This document shows, piece by piece, positions 1 to 8,894 of a stretch of 64,000 nucleotides of DNA. The notes beneath the pieces are model-generated. The model was given only the letters and a program-made list of their open reading frames with translations, was not told where the DNA came from and made no database searches. The number at the start of each line of letters is the position of its first letter. The stretch's first letter is position 1. Both the position numbers and the translations under genes were made by a program. Location of the stretch: positions 496,001-560,000 of the forward strand of contig JAWKLZ010000001.1 of the NCBI GenBank assembly GCA_041392475.1, written 5' to 3'. This stretch comes from Chitinophagales bacterium (GTDB lineage Bacteria > Bacteroidota > Bacteroidia > Chitinophagales > UBA2359).

Positions 1-2
1 AT

Positions 3-626
3 AAAAAAGGATATATCAAAAACGGGAAAGAGTTAGCGAAGGTAGTTCTGGAAATTGCAGATGAAATAGCAGAAGAAGGAAGTAATCCTGATAATTGGGG
101 TATGGCAAAGACTTTTATGATGGCCGCAATTGAAGCAGGTATTGATCCCACCGACTCAGTGGAAGTGAATAAGTTCATTTCGGTGTATAACAATAAAATG
201 CAAGCAAGTAATTATTTGATGGAGGAGGTGGTAGAAAGAGGGCGTGATATTGATAGGGTAATGAATGAATTGCCACATTCACAATGGATTGATATACTTC
301 CGAATATGTTGGGTGAAGAAGAAATGGAGAAATACTTGGATGAGGACTTTTTTCAAAAAACATTGGATACTTTTTTTGAAGGAACAGAAAAAGGATTGGA
401 TGTAGAAGTTATCATGAAAGATTTTTCACCTGCACAACAAGCAATTGTTCTGGGATTCATTAAAGATCAATTGCATGAAGAAGGTCATAATGTTGACGAA
501 ATAATGGAGGTAAGACCCAAAGGTAGAGGAAGAATAGTGTCACTCCGAACTACTCCCAAAGTTGGCAGAAACGCCCCTTGTCCTTGCGGAAGTGGGAAGA
601 AGTACAAACGGTGTTGTGGGAAATAA
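3..626 (+). CDS. SEC-C motif protein, 5' end truncated by the window
   Basis: The frame is open from base 3, so the gene almost certainly begins before the window; the first internal ATG is at 102 but the residues before it (KGYIKNGKELAKVVLEIADE) read as ordinary protein. The visible part is mostly helical and acidic and ends in a clear SEC-C zinc motif, VGRNAPCPCGSGKKYKRCC, with the C-x-C-x8-CC ligand pattern. SEC-C motifs sit at the end of SecA and of many unrelated proteins and bind zinc, often for contact with SecB or the ribosome. The rest matches no family I recognise. The next gene starts 34 bases downstream on the same strand and probably forms an operon with it. Confidence 0.8.
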   Translation, partial: KKGYIKNGKELAKVVLEIADEIAEEGSNPDNWGMAKTFMMAAIEAGIDPTDSVEVNKFISVYNNKMQASNYLMEEVVERGRDIDRVMNELPHSQWIDILPNMLGEEEMEKYLDEDFFQKTLDTFFEGTEKGLDVEVIMKDFSPAQQAIVLGFIKDQLHEEGHNVDEIMEVRPKGRGRIVSLRTTPKVGRNAPCPCGSGKKYKRCCGK

Positions 627-660
627 TAACTTTTATTTATTTGTTAGATTAGTATAAAAA

Positions 661-2109
661 ATGACGATTAAAGAACTTTGTATAATTGGTACAGAAAAAA
701 CCGTATTTGACTGGTATGAAGATGTAATGGATTTTTTGAAGGGAGAAGAAATCGAAGAGTCTGTGATTGAAGAATACGACTTAGTAGGCATCCTCATAGA
801 TCTTAAACATCCTTATAAACTCACCAAACAATACGATAAAATACTTGAATTGGAAGCTGTTTTGAGAGAAAACCAAAAACCTTTGTTTGAGAAGATGGAG
901 ATGTATTTGATGTCGGATATGCTTCCTTATTACTGCTTCCAAAAAGATAAGAAGATGTTATCTTCTTATGTGGATAGATATATTGAGAATCCTTTGCAAG
1001 ATATTGATTTATTGTTTAGCTCTACCCGTTTTTTGATTTACTACAACCATGCTGATTTGGTCGAAAAACTTAATCGAAACATTTACCAAATTGTAAGCGA
1101 CTCTCCCAAAGTATGGGGAGGAAACATGGAAATGGCAGGAGCATTGTTGCTAATAGAAAGCCAAAAATATTATGAAAAATACCAAGAAACAGGCGTATTA
1201 GACCTTACCGAACTAGGCAAGGATATGGATAAGTTTGATTACAAGAATGATGGCCCATTATTGGCTTTTTTGAATGAAGCACTTCAATGTGACTACACTT
1301 CTGATTTGAATCAACTAAAGACGCAGTTCAAGAAAGACAGAGAAATGTTTTTGAATCACTTAGCGATTTACTTCAATAGGTATATGCACGAAAGAGGTAT
1401 TTCTTTTTTGATTAGCGGCGAGATATGGAATCTAATCATTAGTTATTGGATGGAAGAAAACAAAAAGCAACACAACAAAACTAATCGCTTTTTTGGCTTC
1501 AAAACCAATACCTTAGATAGATTTTTGGCAACTAAGGGAGGGATGTTTGTAGATTATCGAATGGATGTTTTTGCTGGACTATGGGGAGCGTGTTATTTAT
1601 ACGATTTTCTTTTATCGCTCCAATTGATTGACCAAAAATTGCACCAATCCTTCAAAGCCTTCTATGACAAGAATACCAAAATATTTACAAACGGGGGTAA
1701 CTTTAATTTGTGGCAATACAGTTTTGTCCATCAATGGTCAAAACCTGACAGTGTGAAAGAAGAAGTATGGGAAAAAGAAAAGCAAATCTTTTTGGATAGT
1801 TTTGAACTCAAAAAAGAGGTATCTAACAAACCCATATTAAATCCAGAATGGTATGAAGAGGAGGATGAAATGGAAAAAGAAGATATAGAGCAGATCATGA
1901 ATACGCTTGTTGGGGATGTTCTCAAAAAACCTCCTATTGTAGAAAATAAAGAGGAAGTTGCGACTTCTTCTACGAAAGTCAAACTACCCAGAAAATTCGG
2001 TAGAAATGAAAAAGTAACGGTTCGTTATCCAGATGGTACAGTGAAAGAAGCGAAGTTCAAACAGGTGCAGAAAGACTTGGAGAGTGAGGAATGTGAGTTG
2101 GTTTTTTAA
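661..2109 (+). CDS. Hypothetical 482-aa protein with a Cys-less SEC-C-like tail
   Basis: Soluble-looking, helix-rich protein without signal peptide or membrane segment; no family recognised. The last 40 residues are separated from the body by an acidic, low-complexity linker (EEEDEMEKEDIEQ) and begin with KFGRNEKVTVRYPDGTVKE. The GRN start sits where the upstream neighbour has the GRNAPCPCG of its SEC-C motif, but no cysteines follow. Tight spacing to the SEC-C gene suggests joint function. Start ATG at 661 follows an A-rich leader. Function unknown; the real-gene call is firm from length and composition. Confidence 0.75.
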   Translation: MTIKELCIIGTEKTVFDWYEDVMDFLKGEEIEESVIEEYDLVGILIDLKHPYKLTKQYDKILELEAVLRENQKPLFEKMEMYLMSDMLPYYCFQKDKKMLSSYVDRYIENPLQDIDLLFSSTRFLIYYNHADLVEKLNRNIYQIVSDSPKVWGGNMEMAGALLLIESQKYYEKYQETGVLDLTELGKDMDKFDYKNDGPLLAFLNEALQCDYTSDLNQLKTQFKKDREMFLNHLAIYFNRYMHERGISFLISGEIWNLIISYWMEENKKQHNKTNRFFGFKTNTLDRFLATKGGMFVDYRMDVFAGLWGACYLYDFLLSLQLIDQKLHQSFKAFYDKNTKIFTNGGNFNLWQYSFVHQWSKPDSVKEEVWEKEKQIFLDSFELKKEVSNKPILNPEWYEEEDEMEKEDIEQIMNTLVGDVLKKPPIVENKEEVATSSTKVKLPRKFGRNEKVTVRYPDGTVKEAKFKQVQKDLESEECELVF

Positions 2110-2116
2110 GTTTTTA

Positions 2117-2380
2117 TGGTTCATTGAAAATTTTTGTGGAGTCTATAAAGACTTCGTTAACTGCAGTTCATAAAAAAATGATTTTCAATTAAAGTGACTT
2201 TGTAAGCTTTTCAAAGCATAAGCTACCGAAGCCTCATTTCACAATATTTGTCAATCAACCGTTTTTATATTGAAAAATAACTTTACCTATTATAAATTGA
2301 CAGTAATTCTTTTGTAGTTTTCTGTTGATAGAAAGTTGATTTTCTTCCTTCTGATATATTTTTAAATGAAACTACAAAAG
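2117..2380. repeat. Intergenic repeat A, copy 1: TGGTTCAT box plus 12-bp inverted repeat
   Basis: This gap of about 310 bases lies between two convergent genes and holds no ORF. It contains TGGTTCATTGAAAATTTTTG at 2118-2137 followed by GTGGA, then the inverted pair CTTTTGTAGTTT (2309-2320) and AAACTACAAAAG (2369-2380). The same two components recur at 5271-5374. The hairpin may also serve as a bidirectional terminator. Confidence 0.6.
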
Positions 2381-2420
2381 TCTAAATCGGAAACTTATTT
2401 TTTATGCGTTCCCTACACCA

Positions 2421-3851
2421 TTATCCAACCAACATCCCTGCAATCACCGCCGTCATAAACGCTGCAATAGTACCACCAATCAAAGCATAGACACCCAATT
2501 CCGAAAGGGTTTTGCGCTGTCCAGGTGCAATTGCACTGATACCACCAATCTGAATACCAATTGACGCAAAATTCGCAAAACCACACAAGGCATAGGTAGA
2601 GATAATCAAAGCTTTGTTCGACACAAAGACACCTGCTTCCTTCATTCCTCCCATTGAAGTATAGGCAACAAACTCATTGATAATCGTTTTTTCACCCAAC
2701 AACTGACCCACCGATACTATGTCTGCCGAAGGCGTTCCCAACAGCCAAGCAATCGGAGCAAACAAAAATCCAAAAATCAATTCCAATTTTAAGCCCTCAT
2801 ATTTTCCATCACTTGCCGAACTGATTAAGTCATTGATGCCCGTATAATAGCCAATAAAATCAAACAAAATACCATTCATCATCGCCATCAAAGCAGTAAA
2901 AACCAACAACATTGCACCCACATTGACCGCCAATCTCAAACCATCCGTTGTACCTTTGGTGATGGCATCCAAGATATTGCTGCCCACGATTGTATTCGGA
3001 ACAGTCAAAGGTTCGTTCACATTGATAAAATTGGTTTCGGGAACCATCATTTTGGCCGCTACAATTGCCGCAGGCGCAGACATAATCGAAGCCGATAGTA
3101 AATGAGTCGCAAATAGCAATTGTTGTTCGGGGTTGTCGCCTCCCAAATATCCCACATACGCTGCAAACACACTTCCTGCAATCGTAGCCATACCGCCTGT
3201 CATCAAACACATGATTTCAGAACGGGTCATGCGCTCCAAATAAGGCTTGACTACAAAAGGAGCTTCCGTCTGACCAATAAAAATATTTGCCGCAGCCGCC
3301 AAACTTTCAGCACCCGATAAGCGCATCGTTCGACTCATCACCCAAGCAAAACCTGCTACAATGCGTTGTAAAATACCAAGATAGAACAAAATAGAGGCCA
3401 AAGCTGCAAAAAATACGATAGTCGGCAAGACATTGAAGGCAAAATTCACCAAAGGCCCTTCAATATTCCCAGTTAGGAAACTCGCAAACAAAAAACTCGC
3501 CCCTGCATTGGTAAACTCCAATACCTTCACAAAAAACTTCGAAATGAATTGAAAAATTTGGTAAATAAAATGGACTTTTAGGACTGCCACTGCAAAGATC
3601 AACTGCAATGAGATTCCATTGACCACCAAGTTCCAGTCAATTGCCTTTCGATTGACACTCAGTAAAGTAGCTGTCCCTAAAAGAAATGCCATTCCGATAC
3701 AACCCCTCACTATGTCGTTCAGTGCTACTGCAAAATCGGATTCATAGAATGTGAAAAAAAGTAAGGCTAAAAAAGCCAGGCCTAAGACAATGAGTGATTT
3801 AGGGCGTATGGAAGTATCATGATCTAAAACACTTGGTTCACTTGTGGACAT
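2421..3851 (-). CDS. Concentrative nucleoside transporter (CNT/NupC family)
   Basis: Polytopic inner-membrane protein of 476 residues with many hydrophobic helices. The CNT signature is plain: NIFIGQTEAPFVVKPYL followed by MTRSEIMCLMTGGMATIAGS, the region that binds nucleoside and the coupling ion in this family. Family members import nucleosides by symport with H+ or Na+. It is somewhat longer than E. coli NupC (400 residues), mainly through an N-terminal extension with extra helices. A nucleoside phosphorylase lies about 4 kb away (8025-8894), which fits a nucleoside salvage role, although the two are not in one operon. Start ATG at 3851 is the only sensible one. Confidence 0.9.
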   Translation of the reverse strand: MSTSEPSVLDHDTSIRPKSLIVLGLAFLALLFFTFYESDFAVALNDIVRGCIGMAFLLGTATLLSVNRKAIDWNLVVNGISLQLIFAVAVLKVHFIYQIFQFISKFFVKVLEFTNAGASFLFASFLTGNIEGPLVNFAFNVLPTIVFFAALASILFYLGILQRIVAGFAWVMSRTMRLSGAESLAAAANIFIGQTEAPFVVKPYLERMTRSEIMCLMTGGMATIAGSVFAAYVGYLGGDNPEQQLLFATHLLSASIMSAPAAIVAAKMMVPETNFINVNEPLTVPNTIVGSNILDAITKGTTDGLRLAVNVGAMLLVFTALMAMMNGILFDFIGYYTGINDLISSASDGKYEGLKLELIFGFLFAPIAWLLGTPSADIVSVGQLLGEKTIINEFVAYTSMGGMKEAGVFVSNKALIISTYALCGFANFASIGIQIGGISAIAPGQRKTLSELGVYALIGGTIAAFMTAVIAGMLVG

Positions 3852-4028
3852 TCGTTGTTTGATTTAGTAAATAATACTAAGAAATTGAGCCATTTGAAGA
3901 GATAGCAGAAGTTTCAACACCTTTGCAGTCTATTTTATGAAGATGGCGGGCTAAAAATATAGATTGTAAGGGCGATTTCCAAATATTAGCTAGAGTTGAT
4001 TTTTTAGAGAAATACCTAAATTTCTTTT

Positions 4029-4565
4029 TTACAGTCTGAAAGCCCCCAAATGAGTCTTCCCTTTTCGCCCCAATTTTCGATCTTCAAAATACCGTTGAAG
4101 CGCAAAAACCGTTGAAGTAAAAGCAATATCCTCCCACGGAATTTCTTGCTCAGTAAACAATTGAACCTCCAAACTTTCCACGCCTTTACTAAAATCGAGA
4201 TTTTGAAGCCGAGCCAAAAAAAGCAAATACACTTGATTGACATGGGCAAGGTTATAAACACAGTGCAATCCTTCAATCTCAACCGTTGCTTTTGCTTCCT
4301 CCCAAACCTCTCGTTTTGCGCCCTCGTCCGTAGTTTCCCCATTCTCCATATAACCCGCAGGCACATTCCAAAAACCATATCGAGGTTCAATTGCTCGCTT
4401 GCATAGTAGGACTTTATCCTCCCAATACACCATGCAGCCTACCACCATTTTAGGGTTTTGATAGTGAATGGTATGACAATTGCTACAATACTGTCTTTCA
4501 AAACTATCATCTGGCATGGAGGTCAAGCCAATATCTGCGCTGCCACAATTACTACAAAAATTCAT
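4029..4565 (-). CDS. Nudix hydrolase with N-terminal zinc ribbon
   Basis: A zinc ribbon is formed by C4, C7, C27 and C30 (CSNC, CSNC), followed by a Nudix fold with the box GYMENGETTDEGAKREVWEE at residues 71-90, matching G-x5-E-x7-REV-x-EE. The glycine usually found just after EE-x is replaced by Lys/Ala (EEAKA), a mild deviation. Nudix enzymes cleave nucleoside diphosphates linked to another group; the ribbon plus Nudix order resembles NudC-type NADH pyrophosphatases, but the substrate cannot be read here. I chose ATG at 4565 rather than 4625 because the longer form would run into the divergent yigZ start at 4597; the 31-base gap presumably carries both promoters. Confidence 0.88.
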   Translation of the reverse strand: MNFCSNCGSADIGLTSMPDDSFERQYCSNCHTIHYQNPKMVVGCMVYWEDKVLLCKRAIEPRYGFWNVPAGYMENGETTDEGAKREVWEEAKATVEIEGLHCVYNLAHVNQVYLLFLARLQNLDFSKGVESLEVQLFTEQEIPWEDIAFTSTVFALQRYFEDRKLGRKGKTHLGAFRL

Positions 4566-4596
4566 ACCTTTATTTTTTATTTGAATTTGTATTTCT

Positions 4597-5217
4597 ATGT
4601 CCGAAAAAAACACCATAAACGACACCTATCAGACCTTAAAAGAACTGTCAATAGGTGAGTATAAGGAGAAAGGTAGTAAATTTATCGCTTATGCAAAGGC
4701 AGTATATGAAGAAGAAGATGTAAAATCATTTTTGGAAGAAATCAAACAAGAACATCCAAAAGCAAGGCATCACTGTTATGCTTATCGTTTGGGTTTGGAC
4801 AAAGAAAAGGACTATCGAGCCAATGATGATGGCGAACCCTCTGGCACAGCCGGTCGTCCTATCATTGGGCAGATAGACTCCAAGGGTTTGTCTAATGTGA
4901 TGGTTATAGTGGTGCGCTATTTTGGCGGTACAAAATTGGGCGTTCCTGGCCTTATCCGTTCTTATAAAACGGCGACCAAAGAGGCCTTGGAAATAGCAGA
5001 AATTGAAGAAAAACGCCTTATGAAGTTTTTTCAACTGCAATTTCCTTACATACTCATGAATGAAGTAATGCGAATTGTGAAAAAAAATGACATTGAAATA
5101 CAAAGTCAAGGTTATGACAACGAATGTTTATTGAATGTCACTGTGGCAGAAGGAGATGTGGAGCAGAAACTACAAGAATTGGAAGAGGTTAGGGGAGTGG
5201 AATTGAAGGAATTGTGA
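4597..5217 (+). CDS. yigZ: YigZ / IMPACT family protein (UPF0029)
   Basis: 206 residues, the usual length for the family. The N-terminal half carries the signature DDGEPSGTAGRPIIGQI (about residues 78-94) and VVRYFGGTKLGVPGL, both diagnostic of the YigZ/IMPACT fold; the C-terminal part is the DUF1949-type ferredoxin-like domain. Eukaryotic IMPACT regulates the GCN2 kinase; the bacterial role is unresolved and may be linked to translation or nucleotide binding. It is divergent from the Nudix gene with only 31 bases between starts. Confidence 0.93.
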   Translation: MSEKNTINDTYQTLKELSIGEYKEKGSKFIAYAKAVYEEEDVKSFLEEIKQEHPKARHHCYAYRLGLDKEKDYRANDDGEPSGTAGRPIIGQIDSKGLSNVMVIVVRYFGGTKLGVPGLIRSYKTATKEALEIAEIEEKRLMKFFQLQFPYILMNEVMRIVKKNDIEIQSQGYDNECLLNVTVAEGDVEQKLQELEEVRGVELKEL

Positions 5218-5270
5218 AATGGTTGGATGGCGTAGCCACATCACGAATTGCTTATTTTGAATAGTTTATG

Positions 5271-5432
5271 TGGTTCATCGAAGATTTTAGTGGAATGAGA
5301 CTTTTGTAGTTTATTCTTGAAGATATGGAGTGTTTGGAAATCAGTATGCTCTGAAAAGTAAACTACAAAAGTCTTTAACTCCTTCACTAAAAATATCCAT
5401 GAGTCGTTTATGTGGTGTTGGGGCCATGCCCC
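5271..5432. repeat. Intergenic repeat A, copy 2, plus a GC hairpin
   Basis: The 5218-5527 gap after yigZ holds TGGTTCATCGAAGATTTTAG (5271-5290) followed by TGGA, then a 16-bp perfect inverted repeat: AGACTTTTGTAGTTTA at 5298-5313 and TAAACTACAAAAGTCT at 5359-5374. It matches the 2117-2380 element in order and orientation but with a much shorter middle. A small hairpin, GGGGC-CAT-GCCCC, follows at 5420-5432. The inverted repeat may act as the yigZ terminator. Confidence 0.6.
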
Positions 5433-5527
5433 TAAATGTCTTTTTTACGGCATATTCTACAAACAAGTTCGCAGCATTGCTTTTTAAAACTGAAAAATAG
5501 AAAACAAAAAAATACATAATACATACA

Positions 5528-7714
5528 ATGAAAAATATCTTTTTGCTAATGTTCTGTCTTACAGCCTTTATAGTGCTGGCAGCCTATCAATATCCCGCTG
5601 CAAATGTTGCTACAAAAACAAATCCTTACCAAGCTAAAGCGCATTTTGACAAGGTAAATGTGGGGCAAAAAAACATCGAAAGTGGCATCGAAAGCTATGC
5701 ATATAAACTGTTGCCGAACAAAAAATCTGCACAAATGACTCTTGAATTGGAGGAGGTGAGAGAAGGTTCGACAGGCTATCATTACCGCTATCAGCCTCAC
5801 TTCAATGGATTACCAGTTTACCGCAGTTATGTACAGGTAAATGTGAATTGGAGTGGGGAAATTTGGTCTGCTACTGAGTTGACACTCGATTTTGACAAAG
5901 TACAAAAAAGCAAATTGCAGTTGTCTAAATCGTATGCTGCATTGAAGCAATTGTCAGGTTCTTTTCTTAAAAAAAAGAACTTTGAATTGGAAAGTGAAAT
6001 ACGAGCAGTCATTTACTTCAATAGTGAGGAAAATGCAGTAATTGGAGTCCAATTTCGAGGCATCAACGAAACGACCCATGAATTTGTAGAATATGTGTTG
6101 GATTTGGAGGGAAATGTGTTATCGGCAAAAGATCAAAATCGTCATTATAAAACACCTCCAAAAGCCAAAGCTGCAACCTTAGAAACGGCAACTGCCTATG
6201 TTTTTTTACCAGATCCTGTCACCTCAGCAAATGCAACGTATGGATTGAATGGTAACTTTAGAGATAAAATTGATGCGGACAGTCCTGAATTGACAGCCGA
6301 GCGAAAAGAAGTAACCATTGAAGTAACACTCAACAATGGTGTCTATCGTTTGGAAAATGATGCTTTTGGATTTGGAGAATTTGATCCTCGTGTAGTGCCA
6401 CCTGTTACGGTGACTTCTCCCATTTTTGATTTTACCCGATCCGAAGATGCCTTTGAGGATGTAAATGCTTATTACCACCTCAATGCTTATAGAGATTACT
6501 TGGTAGGTTTGGGGACATTGACTAGTGAGTGTGGTTTGAATGTAAATGTAAATCCCCTTAAAAATCTGTATATTGCAGTAGATGCACACTCTTTTCAAAA
6601 GTCAGATGGCACTTTTGAAGACCAATCCATGTTTCAGTATGGCGGATCTCAAAGCAAATTGTTGTTTGGAGAAGGCGGAGTAGATGATGCAGAAGATGCA
6701 GATGTGATTGTGCATGAATACGGTCATGCAGTTTCGCATACTTACTGCGCTTTCTGCAATTATGGTTACGAAAGATTGGCATTGGATGAAGCAATTGGCG
6801 ATTATTTTGCCGTTTCGTATTCTCGCAGTATTAGCGAGTATAATTGGTGGAAAATGTTCAGTTGGGATGGTCACAATGAGTTCTTTTCAGGTAGAAATAC
6901 GAATACCAGCAAAAGGTATCCCGATGCCATGCACTATTTGGCAGAAGATCCAGAAAGTGAAGTAAACGAGAGTTTTATTTATCCCGATAGCGAGATTTTT
7001 TCGTCTGCAATGATGGAAATATGGGAGGTTTTGGGACGAGAAAATGCGGATAAATTGATGTTGGCAAGTTTGCCTACCTTTACGGGTGATATCAAAATGT
7101 CGACTGCTGCCGAATTGATGTCGGCAACCTACACTCAACTATGTGGCGATGCTAAATTGAATTCGATTAATACCTTGTTGTCTTTGAGGGGGTTGATAGA
7201 TTTTAGTCTCAATGCAGGGCCTGACCAAAACATTTGTTTGGGTGAAACGGTTATTTTGGGCGAAAATCTGGTGGTGTCAGACGATTTAGAAGTATTTTGG
7301 AGTCCAGGAGAAACCATTCTTGACAGCCTTCAAGTTACTGCAACAGCATCCCCTGATTTTTCGGGTTATTATTACCTTAACATCCAAAATGCTGAAACAG
7401 GATTTTTGTTACGAGATTCTCTTTTTGTAGAGGTTGACTACTGTTTTGTCAATCCTCCCGATAAGCGTATTGTATTGCTCAATTCTGACCGATTCTTCAA
7501 CAAACGGGGCAACTTGATTATTGAAGTTCCCAAAAATACGGAGAATACGATCATTGAAGTATTTGATGTTTTTGGCCATTTGATGGGCGAATATGTTGCA
7601 GAAGGAGATACCCGTATTGAGTTGATACAAGACGATTTGAAGGCAGGTATTTACCTCATTCGAGTCATGGCAGATGAAAGGGAAGCCGTGTTTAAGGTAG
7701 GCAGAGCAAGGTGA
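5528..7714 (+). CDS. Secreted zinc metallopeptidase (fungalysin/thermolysin-like) with T9SS sorting domain
   Basis: 728 residues. An N-terminal signal peptide (MKNIFLLMFCLTAFIVLAA) is followed by an FTP/PepSY-like propeptide region to about residue 220, a gluzincin catalytic domain with HEYGH at 396-400 and the third zinc ligand in LDEAIGDYF (Glu about 421), a short Ig-like stretch, and a type A T9SS C-terminal domain (EVFDVFGHLMGEY ... GIYLIRVMADE). The expected role is secretion through the outer membrane by the type IX system, propeptide removal, and extracellular protein digestion. It stands alone between two noncoding gaps of about 310 bases each. Whether it belongs to M36 or to a related gluzincin family is not certain. 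Confidence 0.85.
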   Translation: MKNIFLLMFCLTAFIVLAAYQYPAANVATKTNPYQAKAHFDKVNVGQKNIESGIESYAYKLLPNKKSAQMTLELEEVREGSTGYHYRYQPHFNGLPVYRSYVQVNVNWSGEIWSATELTLDFDKVQKSKLQLSKSYAALKQLSGSFLKKKNFELESEIRAVIYFNSEENAVIGVQFRGINETTHEFVEYVLDLEGNVLSAKDQNRHYKTPPKAKAATLETATAYVFLPDPVTSANATYGLNGNFRDKIDADSPELTAERKEVTIEVTLNNGVYRLENDAFGFGEFDPRVVPPVTVTSPIFDFTRSEDAFEDVNAYYHLNAYRDYLVGLGTLTSECGLNVNVNPLKNLYIAVDAHSFQKSDGTFEDQSMFQYGGSQSKLLFGEGGVDDAEDADVIVHEYGHAVSHTYCAFCNYGYERLALDEAIGDYFAVSYSRSISEYNWWKMFSWDGHNEFFSGRNTNTSKRYPDAMHYLAEDPESEVNESFIYPDSEIFSSAMMEIWEVLGRENADKLMLASLPTFTGDIKMSTAAELMSATYTQLCGDAKLNSINTLLSLRGLIDFSLNAGPDQNICLGETVILGENLVVSDDLEVFWSPGETILDSLQVTATASPDFSGYYYLNIQNAETGFLLRDSLFVEVDYCFVNPPDKRIVLLNSDRFFNKRGNLIIEVPKNTENTIIEVFDVFGHLMGEYVAEGDTRIELIQDDLKAGIYLIRVMADEREAVFKVGRAR

Positions 7715-8024
7715 TTTAGATGAAAGACATAAGACGAAAGATTAAAAACTGAATACATTGTTTCTTAAATTTCTTTATATTTCATTCCGATGAAATCGGA
7801 ATCCCGGATGTGTAGAACTACAAGTAATATTTTTTTCTAAGGGACGTAGCCTCGATACCACAGATAATCAGTTATTTAGTTGTGCCAAAGTTACGCTCCT
7901 TATGGTTACTATTCTATTTATTTTCTACAAACAGGGTCAGGGCTGTGGCCTTGCAAATGTCAAATAATTTTCGTTACAAGGTAGTCAAGACTAAAGATTT
8001 TTTTTCATTTTCATTTGTTGATAT
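7715..8024. other. Noncoding gap with an ATTCCGAT hairpin
   Basis: No plausible ORF. The clearest structure is ATTCCGAT-GAA-ATCGGAAT at 7784-7802, an 8-bp perfect stem with a 3-base loop. It belongs to a small family of similar palindromes in this window (9121-9141 and 51241-51261). It could terminate the metallopeptidase transcript although there is no following T run. Confidence 0.5.
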
Positions 8025-8894
8025 ATGAACCCAATTGGCGAATCAGAATTGATTTTAAACCCCGATGGCAGTATTTACCACCTCAATTTGTTGCCATCCG
8101 ACATTGCAGATACCATCATCACTGTTGGCGATCCCGACCGTGTAGCGATGGTTTCCAAATACTTCGACACTATTGAAGTGATTAAGCACAAACGCGAATT
8201 TGTTACCCATACGGGAATGTGCAGAGGCAAACGTTTGACAGTGATTTCAACGGGTATTGGCACGAGCAATATCGAGATTGTCTATACCGAATTAGACGCT
8301 TTGGTCAATATTGATTTGGAAACAAGAGAGGTGAAGGAAAAACCTAACTCGCTAAATTTCATTCGAATAGGCACTTCTGGAGGCTTGCGAAAAGGCATTG
8401 AAGTAGATAGTTTTGTGGCATCGGCTTTTGGTATTGGCTTGGACAATCTGATGGCTTTTTACGATTTTCAGCCCAACGAAGAGGAGGAGGAAATTCAAGA
8501 AGCATTGCCCGAATTGGCTCGCTACCTGCAACCTTATGTAGCCCAAGCTTCCTACGAATTGCTGCAAACAGTGGCAGCGGATGTAATTAAAGGCATTACC
8601 ATCACCAGCCCTGGCTTTTATGCTCCACAAAGCCGCACCTTGCGGGTTTCGCCTATGTTGAAAAACAAATTGCAACTGTTACAAGAATTTGAATTTGAAG
8701 ATTCGCCCTACCAAATAACCAACTTCGAAATGGAAACGGCAAGTATGTATGCTTTTGCCCGTTTGTTTGGACACAATGCTTTGTCTATGAATGCTATTAT
8801 CGCCAATCGAGTAGAAAATACTTTTAGTGAAGACCCAAAAGCAGTGGTCGAAAAGCTGATTGTGTTTGTGTTAGATAAATTGTGTGATGAATAG
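8025..8894 (+). CDS. Nucleoside phosphorylase (uridine phosphorylase-like)
   Basis: PNP/UDP family phosphorylase of 289 residues. Early residues read TIITVGDPDRVAMVSKYFD, the phosphate-binding GDPxR motif, followed by STGIGTSNIEIVYTELDAL and, near the C-terminus, NFEMETASMYAFARLFGH, the FEMET segment that contacts ribose and base. The enzyme splits a nucleoside with phosphate into base and ribose-1-phosphate in the cytoplasm. It pairs functionally with the CNT importer at 2421-3851. Uridine is the likeliest substrate from the family group, but purine nucleosides are not excluded. Confidence 0.88.
   Translation: MNPIGESELILNPDGSIYHLNLLPSDIADTIITVGDPDRVAMVSKYFDTIEVIKHKREFVTHTGMCRGKRLTVISTGIGTSNIEIVYTELDALVNIDLETREVKEKPNSLNFIRIGTSGGLRKGIEVDSFVASAFGIGLDNLMAFYDFQPNEEEEEIQEALPELARYLQPYVAQASYELLQTVAADVIKGITITSPGFYAPQSRTLRVSPMLKNKLQLLQEFEFEDSPYQITNFEMETASMYAFARLFGHNALSMNAIIANRVENTFSEDPKAVVEKLIVFVLDKLCDE

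Noticed and set aside
4016..4390. 124-codon ORF overlapping the Nudix gene
   Set aside because: Same strand, different frame, within the Nudix coding region with its intact motif.
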